Shown here: positions 22,500 to 32,101 of the stretch, piece after piece
Position numbering within the stretch: the first letter of the stretch is position 1
Layout: each line of letters starts with the position of its first letter
Source: Kalmusia sp. IMI 367209
Lineage: Eukaryota > Ascomycota > Dothideomycetes > Pleosporales > Didymosphaeriaceae
Length of the DNA: 64,000 bases
Direction: 5' to 3'
Assembly: GCA_027946365.1 (NCBI GenBank)
Contig: JAPEUQ010000001.1
Location: forward strand, 3,410,001 to 3,474,000
Notes under the pieces: model-generated
Told to the model about the DNA's origin: nothing
Databases searched by the model: none
Seen by the model: the letters and a program-made list of their open reading frames with translations, nothing else
Program-made: the position numbers and the translations under genes

Positions 22500-22972
22500 G
22501 CTTTACTGAGCTCCTAAGACTTACTCAAGGTCATGCATATAATTAGCGAAACTGAAGCGACTCCGTGTGGCGGCGCGAGGTTGAAGTCCAACAAGATTCC
22601 TGAAGCCGTCAGAGATAAATGAACCACTTGACATCAGTATATCTCTAACTTATACGTGATTGCAAGATCTCTTAGAAAATTGCCTATGCAAGAGTAAGTC
22701 ATGTTTATACATATTTTAACGGTTCTGTGACAGCAGGGTTAGAAGGCGACACCATCTATAGTGAGAAAGGCCGACCCGCTTCTGCACTAAGGATGAGTTC
22801 ACGCGTAAATCTCATTATTCGAATATGATTATGGCTGCCAATTCTTTCTATTTGCGGACACTTTCATCTGCAATATTTGTAGAATAAAACCACACCTATA
22901 GAGCATTGCTCTTACTCTAGCTGCGATCACCGGAACTATTATTCTACCTTCTGCAAGCACGATTCACAAAAC
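22500..22972. other. Intergenic
   Basis: AT-rich. From about 22880 it resembles a promoter and 5' leader for the small frame that follows. No other structure was seen. Confidence 0.5.
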
Positions 22973-23266
22973 ATGGCGGACATGAAGAAAATATCGGGAG
23001 TAGAGTCTAATTCGAAGGGCGAGAAACCTGGCAAGGGAGCCAAACAGAAACATACCTACGAAGCTACTTTTCCGTGGAGTTTTTGGCCTCAACTACCCTG
23101 GGATGAAGATCTCCCCTTCAAAACACTACCCGACCCACCACGAATACAGGAGAGACACAGTCCTAGGCCATCGTACGAGCTGGGGGATATTCCTTTAGAC
23201 CACGAGGACTGCAATGACCTTGTGGCTGGCCAAGTCGAGAGAAATCATGGTCCGAATCGCTTCTGA
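22973..23266 (+). CDS. Small hypothetical protein (97 aa)
   Basis: A single-exon frame of 97 aa, with ATG in the context AAAACATGG. The composition is protein-like: a basic N-terminus (KGEKPGKGAKQK), an aromatic/Pro patch (FPWSFWPQLPWDEDLPF) and an acidic stretch LDHEDCNDL. There is no signal peptide, membrane segment or known domain. The preceding 60 bp look like a fungal leader. It is short enough that it could be chance, and no function is proposed. Confidence 0.35.
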   Translation: MADMKKISGVESNSKGEKPGKGAKQKHTYEATFPWSFWPQLPWDEDLPFKTLPDPPRIQERHSPRPSYELGDIPLDHEDCNDLVAGQVERNHGPNRF

Positions 23267-23378
23267 ACCCGCCCATTAGATTGGTGTACTGATTTTATTT
23301 TCATTTTTTGTCTACATCTATCATAGGAATATTTATAATTCATGCACCGAAACGACATTTCGCAAACCAAGCTCAGTA

Positions 23379-24182
23379 TCACGCCCTTCCCGAACTCCCC
23401 GTAATCCCCCCATCAACCACAATCTTCTGCCCCGTGATATACCCTGCCTCATCGCTAACCAAGAACAGAGCCGCATTCGCCACATCCCATGCACTCCCCA
23501 TCCTCCCCATGGGCACCTGCCCCTCCCTCGTCGCCCTAAACTCCTCGTAGTCCCTCCCGTACCGCTCCGCCATACTCTTCGTGTACGGCGTGTCCATCAA
23601 CCCAGGCACCACGGTGTTCAACCGAACACCCTTATCCGCATACATGACCGCAGTAGCCTTGACGAACTGCAGGATCGCGGCTTTTGTGGTGTTGTATGCG
23701 ATCTGCGGTTTACCGATGTACCGCATGCCCGCGATGCTGGAGACGCATACGATAGCGCCACCGGTGGATTGGGCTTCCATGACGGGGAGGACGTGGTGGC
23801 AGGCTATGTAGACGCTTTTGAGGTTGAGATCTATCTGCGCGTCCCAGGTGGATTCAGGCATTGTTGCTGGACAGCCGGGCTGGGACTGGCCGACGTTACA
23901 GAGGAGGATGTCGATGCGACCGTGCTTTGCGAGGCAGGCGTCTACAAGGGCTTTGACAGAGGCGGAGTCGGTTGCGTCTGTGGAGATGATGTCGCAGGTT
24001 CCACCTTCGTTCTGAATTGCTTGTTGGGTCTTTGTGGTGGAGGCGAGGGAGCGGTTCCCGCCGTAGATAAGGGCTCCTTGTCGGGCAAAGAGGACTGCGC
24101 ATGCTGCGCCTATGCCCCATCCTTCTGTGCCTGTCTGCCCGAGGCCGATGATGAGGGCAACTTTTCCTTTGAGGTCTAGCAT
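23379..24182 (-). CDS. Classical SDR, possible sugar or polyol dehydrogenase
   Basis: An intronless gene of 267 aa. It starts MLDLKGKVALIIG, and its glycine region is GLGQTGTEGWGIG, longer than the simple TGxxxGxG loop. CNVGQS replaces NNAG, VSSIAGMRY carries the catalytic Ser, and YNTTKAA is the YxxxK pair. The end GYITGQKIVVDGGITGS is the hallmark of classical tetrameric SDRs. It is divergent from the IlvD/Edd dehydratase with 299 bp between starts, which suggests co-regulation. In such a pair the SDR could oxidise a sugar to its lactone or act on the keto-deoxy acid later; both are inference. Confidence 0.88.
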   Translation of the reverse strand: MLDLKGKVALIIGLGQTGTEGWGIGAACAVLFARQGALIYGGNRSLASTTKTQQAIQNEGGTCDIISTDATDSASVKALVDACLAKHGRIDILLCNVGQSQPGCPATMPESTWDAQIDLNLKSVYIACHHVLPVMEAQSTGGAIVCVSSIAGMRYIGKPQIAYNTTKAAILQFVKATAVMYADKGVRLNTVVPGLMDTPYTKSMAERYGRDYEEFRATREGQVPMGRMGSAWDVANAALFLVSDEAGYITGQKIVVDGGITGSSGRA

Positions 24183-24481
24183 GATGGTGCTAATGTGGCA
24201 AGATGGTAGTAATCCTGAATAAGTGCGAGGAAGAATTTGAAGCTCAGAACTTGAAGAGCTAAGTCCATTGTGAGCCTATGTCACTGTATTGAATCTTGCT
24301 GGAAGTGTTCGGACATTCTCCGTATATCCCACACTCACGTGGCCTACTTCCAAAACGGGACTAGGTGGCGATGTCGTTATTGCGGAGCTTCTCCGTCTAC
24401 CCCAACGCCCCACCCATGCAACTTCGTAAGCTATAATGTCCTGAACGTCACTCGTCTGAAATTGATACACCACCAGCAATC
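24183..24481. promoter_or_regulatory. Divergent promoter of SDR and IlvD/Edd dehydratase
   Basis: A 299-bp region between opposing start codons. A GCGGAGCTTCTCCG near-palindrome lies at about 24380-24393 (CGGAG...CTCCG inverted half-sites), a possible Zn2Cys6-type site. Confidence 0.4.
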
Positions 24482-26384
24482 ATGGCAGAACACCGGGAAC
24501 CCTCGAACTCGGATTACGATTTAAACACTCCCATCCCAAAGAATGCACCTGGTCTACGTCAGGGTCTGACATCATACGGCGATGCTCACTTCTCGCTCTT
24601 CCTTCGAAAAGTCTTTATTAAAGCGCTCGGATATAGCGAAGATGCATTATCGCGCCCCATTATCGGCATCGTCAATACATACTCGAGCTTCAATCCATGC
24701 CATGCCAATATTCCACAGCTGATAGAAGCAACGAAAAGAGGCATTCAGTTGAGTGGTGGTCTAGCGATAGATTTCCCAACAATCAGCTTGCACGAGAGTT
24801 TCGCAAGTCCCACGAGCATGTTCCTGAGAAATTTGATGAGCATGGATACTGAAGAGATGGTGAGGGCGCAGCCGTGTGACGCGGTGGTTCTAATTGGAGG
24901 TACATTTTCGTGAAAGTCGAAGAGATTTAGAGCTAACCGTCGACAAAGGTTGTGATAAGACGACACCTGCGCAATTGATGGGAGGCATCTCAGCGAACAA
25001 GCCGATCGTGCATTTAGTCACAGGCCCGATGATGCCTGGAAGCCACCGAGGTGTGCGAGTTGGTGCATGTACCGATTGCAGAAACAATTGGGCCAGCTTC
25101 CGTGCTGGCACCATTGATGTTGAAGACATTTCAGCAATCAATGACGAGCTGGCTCCTACAGTAAGTGACAAATTACTGGCATTGGTACAATGACTAACTT
25201 CGTTCCAGGCTGGCACTTGCGGAGTCATGGGCACCGCTAGCACCATGGCTTGCGTCCTCGCTGCCTTGGGTATGATGCCTTTCAAAGGCGCAACAGCACC
25301 AGCTGTCTCCTCAGCTCGCTTGAGAATCGCCGAAGAGACAGGTAAAATTGCAGTACAAGCGGCCGCGACGAAGCTCACGCCGCAGCAACTTTTATCAAAA
25401 GAATCTTTCTTGAATGCAATCACAGTTCTTCAAGCGATTGGCGGCTCTACAAATGCCGTCGTGCATCTGATGGCAATCATCGGGCGCCATCCCGATGTCG
25501 CAGGGACCATTAATCTTGACACATTCGATGAGATAGGCCGAAAGACACCGTTGCTGGTCGATCTCAAACCAAGCGGTGAGAATTATATGACCGACTTTCA
25601 TAACTCGGGGGGACTTCTAGCCTTGCTGCATGAACTCAAGCCTCTTTTGCATCTCGATGCTAGGACCGTTTCCGGTAAAACTCTCGGTGAAGAGATCGCT
25701 ACTGCACCATATATTCCAGTACCTCGAAACAGCCCAGTAAACTGCCTCCATACATCAAAGGACCCATTGTACCCTTCGTCTTCACTTGTTGTGTTGAGGG
25801 GCAACCTCGCACCCAACGGCGCAGTAATGAAAGCAAGTGCCTCGAAAGAACGAAGACTATTGCGCCACAAAGGAAAGGCTGTAGTTTTTGCGAATTCTGC
25901 AGATATGGCGCAAAGAATTGATGACCCAAAGCTAGATGTCGACGCTGATAGCATATTGGTGCTACAAAACATTGGTCCGATAGGTAACCCGGGAATGCCT
26001 GAGGCAGGATTGATACCCATTCCGCGCAAACTTGGAGAGCAAGGGGTGCAAGACATGCTACGGCTTTCAGATGGACGAATGAGTGGCACCGCTGGCGGGA
26101 CGATTGTCTTGCACATATCTCCCGAGTCTGCGAATCCTGAATCTGTCTTCGGCATTGTGAAGACCGGCGACGTCATCGAGTGTAACGTCGAAGAGAGATC
26201 ATTGCGACTGGACGTGTCAGAGGAGGAGATAAAGGAAAGAATCGAAGTGAGAAAGGCTGACTCGGGATCGATCGGCAAGGCAGCCCAAGAACACACCAGA
26301 GGTTATCGCGGACTATACATGCGATCTGTCAACCAAGCTCACGAAGGAGCGGATTTCGACTTCTTGACCGCTACAGGGCCCTAG
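24482..26384 (+). CDS. IlvD/Edd-family dehydratase, sugar-acid type
   Basis: Three exons, 24482-24899, 24949-25160 and 25209-26384 (introns of 49 and 48 nt), give 601 aa. The Fe-S cysteines are in FNPCHAN (Cys73), GGCDKTTPAQ (Cys141) and GTCGVMGTAS (Cys214). The stretch HESFASPTSMFLRNLMSMDTEE, followed by RAQPCDAVVLIGG, resembles the aldonate dehydratase branch (arabonate/xylonate type) more than the valine-pathway enzyme. LSDGRMSGTAGGTIVLHISPE is the conserved C-terminal motif. The expected reaction is dehydration of an aldonic acid to a 2-keto-3-deoxy acid using an Fe-S cluster and Mg2+. No mitochondrial presequence is obvious, which also argues against Ilv3. Neighbouring SDR, Ldh2-type and GH3 genes support a catabolic role. 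Confidence 0.9.
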
Positions 26385-26470
26385 CTTTTTAACGCGTAGG
26401 TCAGGTAAAAAATCTATTTTACGTCACCCTCCGGCAGGGATTGCAGAGGAATGCTATTGAGACTTTGGTT

Positions 26471-28710
26471 TCAAAATTGTGAAGCAGGGACTGAGCTGTT
26501 TACTTGCGGGATGAAGTCCTCAAATAAACTGTGCATCATTTCATCCACGTTGACTATGTCACCGAACCCGAATTGCTGAATTTGATCTGGCCAGTATGCA
26601 TTGTCCAGATTTGCCAGACCGGGCGGCATCACAGAAGATGGTAGCATGGTCGGAGTGAAGCTCGGAAACCCGTTGCTCAAAACCGTGCTCATCGGATTTG
26701 TTTCGTCAGGAATGTCTGATGTTAATGGCAGTTGATTTCTCTGGTTGTTGTGGGCAGCGCCGCTTTCGAGATTAGAGTCTGCCGCTGATTTCAAGGCCTT
26801 CATCCAGCTTATGGTGGACTTTGCTAGGTCGTCTAGAATATGACGGCTACGTTTTGGCCCTGACCAATGCTCGCCTGCTGCACTCACAAGACTCAGACTC
26901 AAACTGAGATTATTCATCAGCTCATCAAGCTCTGTTCGTCGAGCGAGATCTGGGACGGCTCTAAGACAATATAGAGCAGTGATCGTACTGAATATGATGC
27001 CATGTAAAGCCACCCAGTCATATACAAGCAGATCCTGTCGATAAAGCTGATCATATAGTTGAATGGCACGCCATGCCAGGCAGTAGCACTCTGCTAATGA
27101 CTCTGTCGAAGGCCTAGGAATAGCAGGACTAGGTCGAAGAAGTAGGATTTTGACTGAATAGTAACGGAGTTCACATAGTATACTGATATAGCCGAGGCGA
27201 CGTTGGGTTGGTGGGATAGTGGACGCCCATTGATCAAGTTGCTCAAGCATACCTCGTTGCCATGCTTTTATGTCTCCGATAGTGGGATAAGCATACGATG
27301 GTGCATCGCGCACGATGCTATTGGCAACGTATTTGATTTCGGAGTTGATCTTGGCCAGCTTGAAGAGATGGATTGATACAGCCATGCTGCCAGTAGGACT
27401 AGCATCTGTATCTAGTGCTCCGACTAAAATATGGTCGTCCAAATCTTGTGGCAACTAAGGACTAATTAGCGGAATCCTAGACGGCATATCACCTACATGG
27501 GCGTACTCTTAGTTCACAGGCTTCGTCTCGCAATCCAATGGGTCGTCCCATCATAGTTGCAATAGTTCTGTCCAATGTGAAGACCGTCCAAAATACACGT
27601 GTCCTCATCTCTTGATCCAACAAGGTAATGCCCGAGGACGTAGTGATGTCTCTCTGTAGACCCAAATCCAAGACAGCAGCAATACAATGGTAATTCAGAT
27701 ACCATACATTCAATCTCATATACGGACTGTGGATAGTGAATATGAGCAGCAGTAAGATGCACTGCAGACCCGCCAAAGAGTTTTGCACATTGAGTCGTCC
27801 AAGGAATTGCAATGCAGAGAGGCAGTAAGATTCTCCAGGGACATGACATCTAGTCCGGAATGACAAGACATTGGAGGCGATAGCGAGGACCATGTTCACC
27901 TGGAAGCAGCCGAAAACGTCTGTTTCGACCGTGTTTGGATCCTCTTCGTATAGGCGATATAGCGACTGCATGAGAGAAGGTTCATGGATAACCGGATATT
28001 GAGGATGTACTACATCAAAGTAGATGCGGGCTAACTCAGTCGCGTGTGCTCTTGCTGGTAGTGGTAAGGGCCCGTGGGTTGCTTCAACAAGCTGGTCCAC
28101 AATTGATTGTGCCACGGCTGCGGAAGTACGACCATGGCGATCAGGGTCTTCTCGTCGTGGCGAGCAACTGAGCAAAAGACGAGCGAGGAAGTATCCACTT
28201 GAGGGGCCAAGATAGCGTTGATCCGAGTTGACGCCTACAGCGATGAGACCAATTTCGTGGGCACGCTCATTGGGTAGCGTGACTGCTTGCGGCGGAGCAC
28301 TCGGCTGTGAACTAGAGAGGACATCTTGCGTAGAGGCATCGCGCCTATCGCCATGAGTGAACGAAGCTGTCCTCTCCCCATGTGGCTCGGGAGTTTCAGG
28401 CTGGGTCTCAACGGTCAGATCTACATCCGGCAACCTCTCCCGAATGATGGACTCAAGCCATGTAACACGTGTGCGTAGACGCGACGCAACGAGGTGATCT
28501 TCTGCAACATGGCGCAGTCGTAGGCTCTCGCCATCAGTGCACTCGGCGGCAGCCTTCCTACAGTTGGTACATGTCGGGAGCTGCGCGTCGCACTGGGGCC
28601 GGGTCAGCGTCGTTCGTTTTTGTCGCGTCACTTACGCGAATCTTTCGGCGTTGACAGCGCGCACACGCAAGGCGGAGGCGCGGATTGCGGATTGAGTCCC
28701 GTCCAGCCAT
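26471..28710 (-). CDS. Zn2Cys6 transcription factor beside the dehydratase/Ldh2 genes
   Basis: Three exons, 28710-28636, 28592-27507 and 27454-26471, give 714 aa. The first 43-nt intron (GTAAGT...CCCCAG) splits the zinc cluster, restored as CARCQRRKIR then CDAQLPTCTNC and a final Cys in AAAEC. The second intron is ambiguous: a GTACGC donor gives 52 nt and RDEACELR-LPQDLDD, the pattern expected in the fungal-specific domain, whereas a GTAGGT donor three codons later gives 42 nt. A linker follows the cluster (RLRTRVTWLESIIRERL), then a full fungal_trans middle domain (YFDVVHPQYPVIHEPS, LRDEA). It is divergent from the Ldh2 gene and tail-to-tail with the dehydratase, so it probably controls that group. 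Confidence 0.9.
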
Positions 28711-28991
28711 GTGATGTGTGGTGTTGCAGCAGAAAGAGGCCAGGGTAGCGGGAAAGCTCCGAATTTCAGGTGCGGAGCTGTGGCACGCTACGGTAAAACT
28801 CCGCGCCCGTTCGATGCCTTTTCCTCACCACGGCGAAACCCCGATGCACGGCGTCTTGCTGAAAGCCCATCATCATCATGCTACCCGCTCCAGGTCGAGA
28901 GCACCCTTTTACTTCACACTTCGCACTTCCAATCTTCTGATTCTTGCAGTCCTCAATACTTCAACTTTGCGTCACCTGGAATACTTGAATT
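28711..28991. promoter_or_regulatory. Divergent promoter of Zn2Cys6 factor and Ldh2-family gene
   Basis: A 281-bp region. A CGGAGCTGTGGCACGCTACGGTAAAACTCCG stretch at about 28772-28802 carries CGG and CCG half-sites. Such a short shared promoter suggests that the regulator and enzyme are controlled together. Confidence 0.45.
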
Positions 28992-30074
28992 ATGGCTGCA
29001 CCAACGGCAGAGGAGAAGCTCTACGTGGACGCGAACGATGCCACAGACTTTGTGGAAGCAGTCCTGGTCGGAAACGGCGTGACATCTGCAAATGCCACCG
29101 TCGTGGCGCGTTGCCTCATCGCCGCTGACTTACGAGGCGTTGACACCCACGGCATGAACCGGATACCTTCGTACATGGAGCGAATCCGACAAGGCGTACT
29201 CGATGGTCTCGCAACGCCTAAAGTCACACAAATCACTCCTGTTGTGTCGCACGTAGACGGACACAACGGATTTGGCTTTCTCGCTGCAGATGTAGGCATG
29301 GCTGCAGCCATTGAGGCCGCAAAGACATACGGCATCGGAATGACCAGCATCACTCACTCAAACCATTTCGGCATGAGCGCCTGGATCGTCCAGAAAGCGC
29401 TCGATGCAGACATGATGAGCTTAGTCTTCACCAACTCCAGTCCTGCACTACCTCCGTGGGGCGGGAAGAGCAAGCTCATCGGTGTTTCACCGCTTGCCTG
29501 CGGTGCGCCTGGGAAAGATAATCCTTTCATCCTTGACATGGCTCCGTCCGTTGCAGCGCGCGGCAAGATTTACAAAGCGAAGAGGCGGGGCGAGAAGATT
29601 CCGCTGGACTGGGCGCTGGATAAGGAAGGGAACCCCACCGATGACCCTGCAGCCGCGCTTGATGGCGGTGTGATGCTACCCATGGGTGGTCCGAAAGGAT
29701 CTGGCTTAGCTGTCATGATGGATGTGTTCTCAGGGGTCCTTTCGGGCTCTGCGTTCGCAGGCCATGTCACGGGTCCATACGACCCGTCGAAGCCATCCGA
29801 CGTGGGCCATTTTCTAGTCGCTATCAAACCAGATTTGTTCATGAGTCTTGGCGACTTCAGAGAGAGAATGCAATATCTGTACGACAGGGTCGTGGGCGCT
29901 GAAAAGGCTGCTGGCGTAGATCGCATCTACTTTCCAGGGGAGCTCGAACAGCTCGAACAGCAGCGGAGAGAGCAGACGGGAATTCCTCTAGTCGCAGCCG
30001 AGATTGACGCCCTCAACGCGGAGGCACACAAGGTTGGCGCAAAGCCTCTAGCTGTCAAGGCCCCTTCGACTTAG
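28992..30074 (+). CDS. Ldh2/malate-lactate dehydrogenase family oxidoreductase
   Basis: An intronless gene of 360 aa. Motifs of the Ldh2 (YlbC/AllD/YiaK) family are present: RGVDTHGMNRIP (His53), GFGFLAADVGM, SITHSNHFGM (His125, the catalytic acid/base position), NSSPALPPWGG, and GGPKGSGLAVMMDV near the C-terminal third. The family uses NAD(P)H in an unusual non-Rossmann fold and acts on 2-hydroxy/2-keto acids such as malate, lactate, ureidoglycolate or 2,3-diketogulonate. No signal peptide is seen, so the enzyme is cytosolic. Next to a sugar-acid dehydratase it could reduce or oxidise the keto-acid product; the exact substrate cannot be read from sequence. The C-terminal LEQLEQQRREQ helix is ordinary for the family. 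Confidence 0.92.
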   Translation: MAAPTAEEKLYVDANDATDFVEAVLVGNGVTSANATVVARCLIAADLRGVDTHGMNRIPSYMERIRQGVLDGLATPKVTQITPVVSHVDGHNGFGFLAADVGMAAAIEAAKTYGIGMTSITHSNHFGMSAWIVQKALDADMMSLVFTNSSPALPPWGGKSKLIGVSPLACGAPGKDNPFILDMAPSVAARGKIYKAKRRGEKIPLDWALDKEGNPTDDPAAALDGGVMLPMGGPKGSGLAVMMDVFSGVLSGSAFAGHVTGPYDPSKPSDVGHFLVAIKPDLFMSLGDFRERMQYLYDRVVGAEKAAGVDRIYFPGELEQLEQQRREQTGIPLVAAEIDALNAEAHKVGAKPLAVKAPST

Positions 30075-30447
30075 GCACTACCTAGATGTACACCTTCTAC
30101 TAGAAAATCAATTCCATTAAAATTTCTTTGGTCATCACCCGCCAAGACCCCGAATTCTCCAAGCATTAAGTAGATAAACAAAATCAAGTGAAAGAGTATC
30201 GATGCGATTTTCCATGAGTTCGCACAAAGCCCGATGAGATAGTCAGCTAGTCCAGTTGCTGAAAGTACCATGACTAAGTCAACGTGCAAGCGGCGCGAGC
30301 GGACATTCTCCGTGAGTACCCACTCTCCAACCTCTCTCTCCAAATACATCACCAATTTCCCTTTTTCTACGACCACTATCCTCACATCTGCACGACCGCC
30401 TTCTTCCTATACACTCTGCCTTATATCTACACCAGCGCATCCCCAAC
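30075..30447. other. Intergenic
   Basis: Terminator region of the Ldh2 gene and leader of the Dabb gene. The part before 30447 is rich in CTCTC/CAACC, as in fungal 5' leaders. Confidence 0.5.
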
Positions 30448-30980
30448 ATGACAATAATCCACATCGGTACCTCAAGCCATTCCTCCCCCACAACTCCAGT
30501 CTAACTCGTTCCCAGTCTTCTTCAAATTCCTCCCATCGGTTTCAGCAGCTCATAAACGCAAATTTATCACCGAGCTAAAAACCCTCAAATCACTTCCCTG
30601 CGTCCTAAACGGCCGTCTAATAGTCGGCGGCCCATCGATTACAGATCCGATTGAAAGGAGTAAAGGCTATGAGTTCGCGCTTGTAAGCTTCCATCGGGAT
30701 AGGAACGCGCTAGAAGAGTATCAGAAGAGTGATGAGCATCATCGGTGAGTTCCTGTCTAAGAGTCAGCCGGTGACCGAGCGAATGAAAAAAGGATGCAAG
30801 GCTGATTTGGGTAGGGTGACGAGCGAGTATCTTTGGCCGTATAAGGAGGATGTTACTAGATTCGACTTCGAGGTAGATGGAGAAGATGAGCAATTGTGTG
30901 AGGCTATGGTGAATGGAGTAATTAAGGGGTTGGGTGCTTCGAGAGAAAGTGGAAGCGATTGTTCGAAACAAATACCATGA
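30448..30980 (+). CDS. Stress-responsive A/B-barrel (Dabb) domain protein
   Basis: Three exons, 30448-30466 (only 19 nt), 30516-30744 and 30815-30980 (introns of 49 and 70 nt), give 137 aa. The tiny first exon encodes MTIIHI and joins to VFFKFLPSVSA, the first strand of a Dabb fold. LNGRLIVGGPSITDP, GYEFALVSFHRDR and LEEYQKSDEHHRVTS follow, all typical of the family, then WPYKEDVTRFDFEVD. Dabb proteins are small dimeric barrels with varied roles (stress response, polyketide cyclisation, hydroxynitrile chemistry). A conserved cytosolic protein of unknown function is the safe call. The last 25 residues after FDFEVD are less conserved in type. Confidence 0.85.
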
Positions 30981-32101
30981 GTGATAACCATGTAAGGGCT
31001 GCGTTTAGATTCTCAGCATTATTAAGCCTTTTTTTCTTCAACCCTCTCTTGCGGACAGATTTGCGAAGGAACGATTCGGTTGTAGTTGTGATGTTGGGGA
31101 TGACGTTGGGAAGCCTGCGCGCAAAGATTGGCCTAAATTTCGTACATTATAATAAGATGTCAAAACCTACGTTACACGAGCCCATATACCCATGGAACGT
31201 CCATTGTGGTACAGGTACGTCCATATGAGTTGGTCCCAATGTTGGTGTTTAGGCAACAACTGGATCTAATATCAGGCAGCTCTGGACTCTTGAAATAGGA
31301 GCCTAGCAGGATCTTTAAAGCCACTCCGAGACACAAGTTCTTGTGGCAGTCCTAAAGGTGACTAAACTTTGCTTAATTTGGCTCCTGTAACGTATACTTG
31401 GATACCTCTTTGCGTCACGAACCTCTGCTAGGAAAGAAACAATCCGACTTGCAGCATCTCTACAGGCTCAGACACCAAGCCATATCCGTCGAATATTTCC
31501 TTTAAAAGTGCCTACAGCATGAATGCTATAACATAAAACTGCGCGAATTAATGATCTTCGATGATGTAGGCCGATTCTTCTTGCCCGATTAGATTCAGAG
31601 GTGCGGAGCATCTTAGAAAGGCAAGGGCAAGTATTGGTCAATATTCCCCCACACCCCGCATAATCTATACACCGCTAATCCTCCCAGTAGGATTACCGTC
31701 AGCCATGTCGTGAGATTGATCAAGCAAAGCAAAAGGAACGCATGCCGTGAGCCCACATGTAACTAAGTCTCTTTTGGTAACTCTGCTCACATTCCACAAT
31801 ATGGTGGGGTCCTAGATGCTTTATTCCTACCAATTAGGATTCCTGCTCTCACAACACACATGCGCCTTTGGCCATAAGGAGCTTGTAAAAATGCAGTTCA
31901 GCCCCGCCTCAATAACGCAGAGTAGTACATCTTATCGAGTACTTCGCACAAAGTGCTGTCGAGCTTGCTCCCAAGATGCATGAGGAACGGGAACAGAAAC
32001 CGGTTTTAAGCAACTATCGGATCGTTTGAAACAATATAAAAAGGTGACGAAGAAGAAATTGATATGCGGATATTTCTGCCGCATAGGCTCCGAGTTTGAA
32101 G
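30981..32101. other. 1.1-kb intergenic region upstream of GH3 gene
   Basis: No gene is supported; an 89-codon frame at 30959-31228 overlaps the Dabb gene end and lacks motifs. The right end holds the GH3 promoter, with a TATA box at 32035-32044. Confidence 0.55.
32035..32044 (+). promoter_or_regulatory. TATA box of the GH3 gene
   Basis: TATAAAAAGG lies 58-67 bp upstream of the GH3 start codon, the expected spacing for a strongly regulated fungal secreted-enzyme gene. Confidence 0.5.

Noticed and set aside
30959..31228. 89-codon plus-strand frame after the Dabb gene
   Set aside because: It overlaps the Dabb stop region, has no domain and no exon partner.
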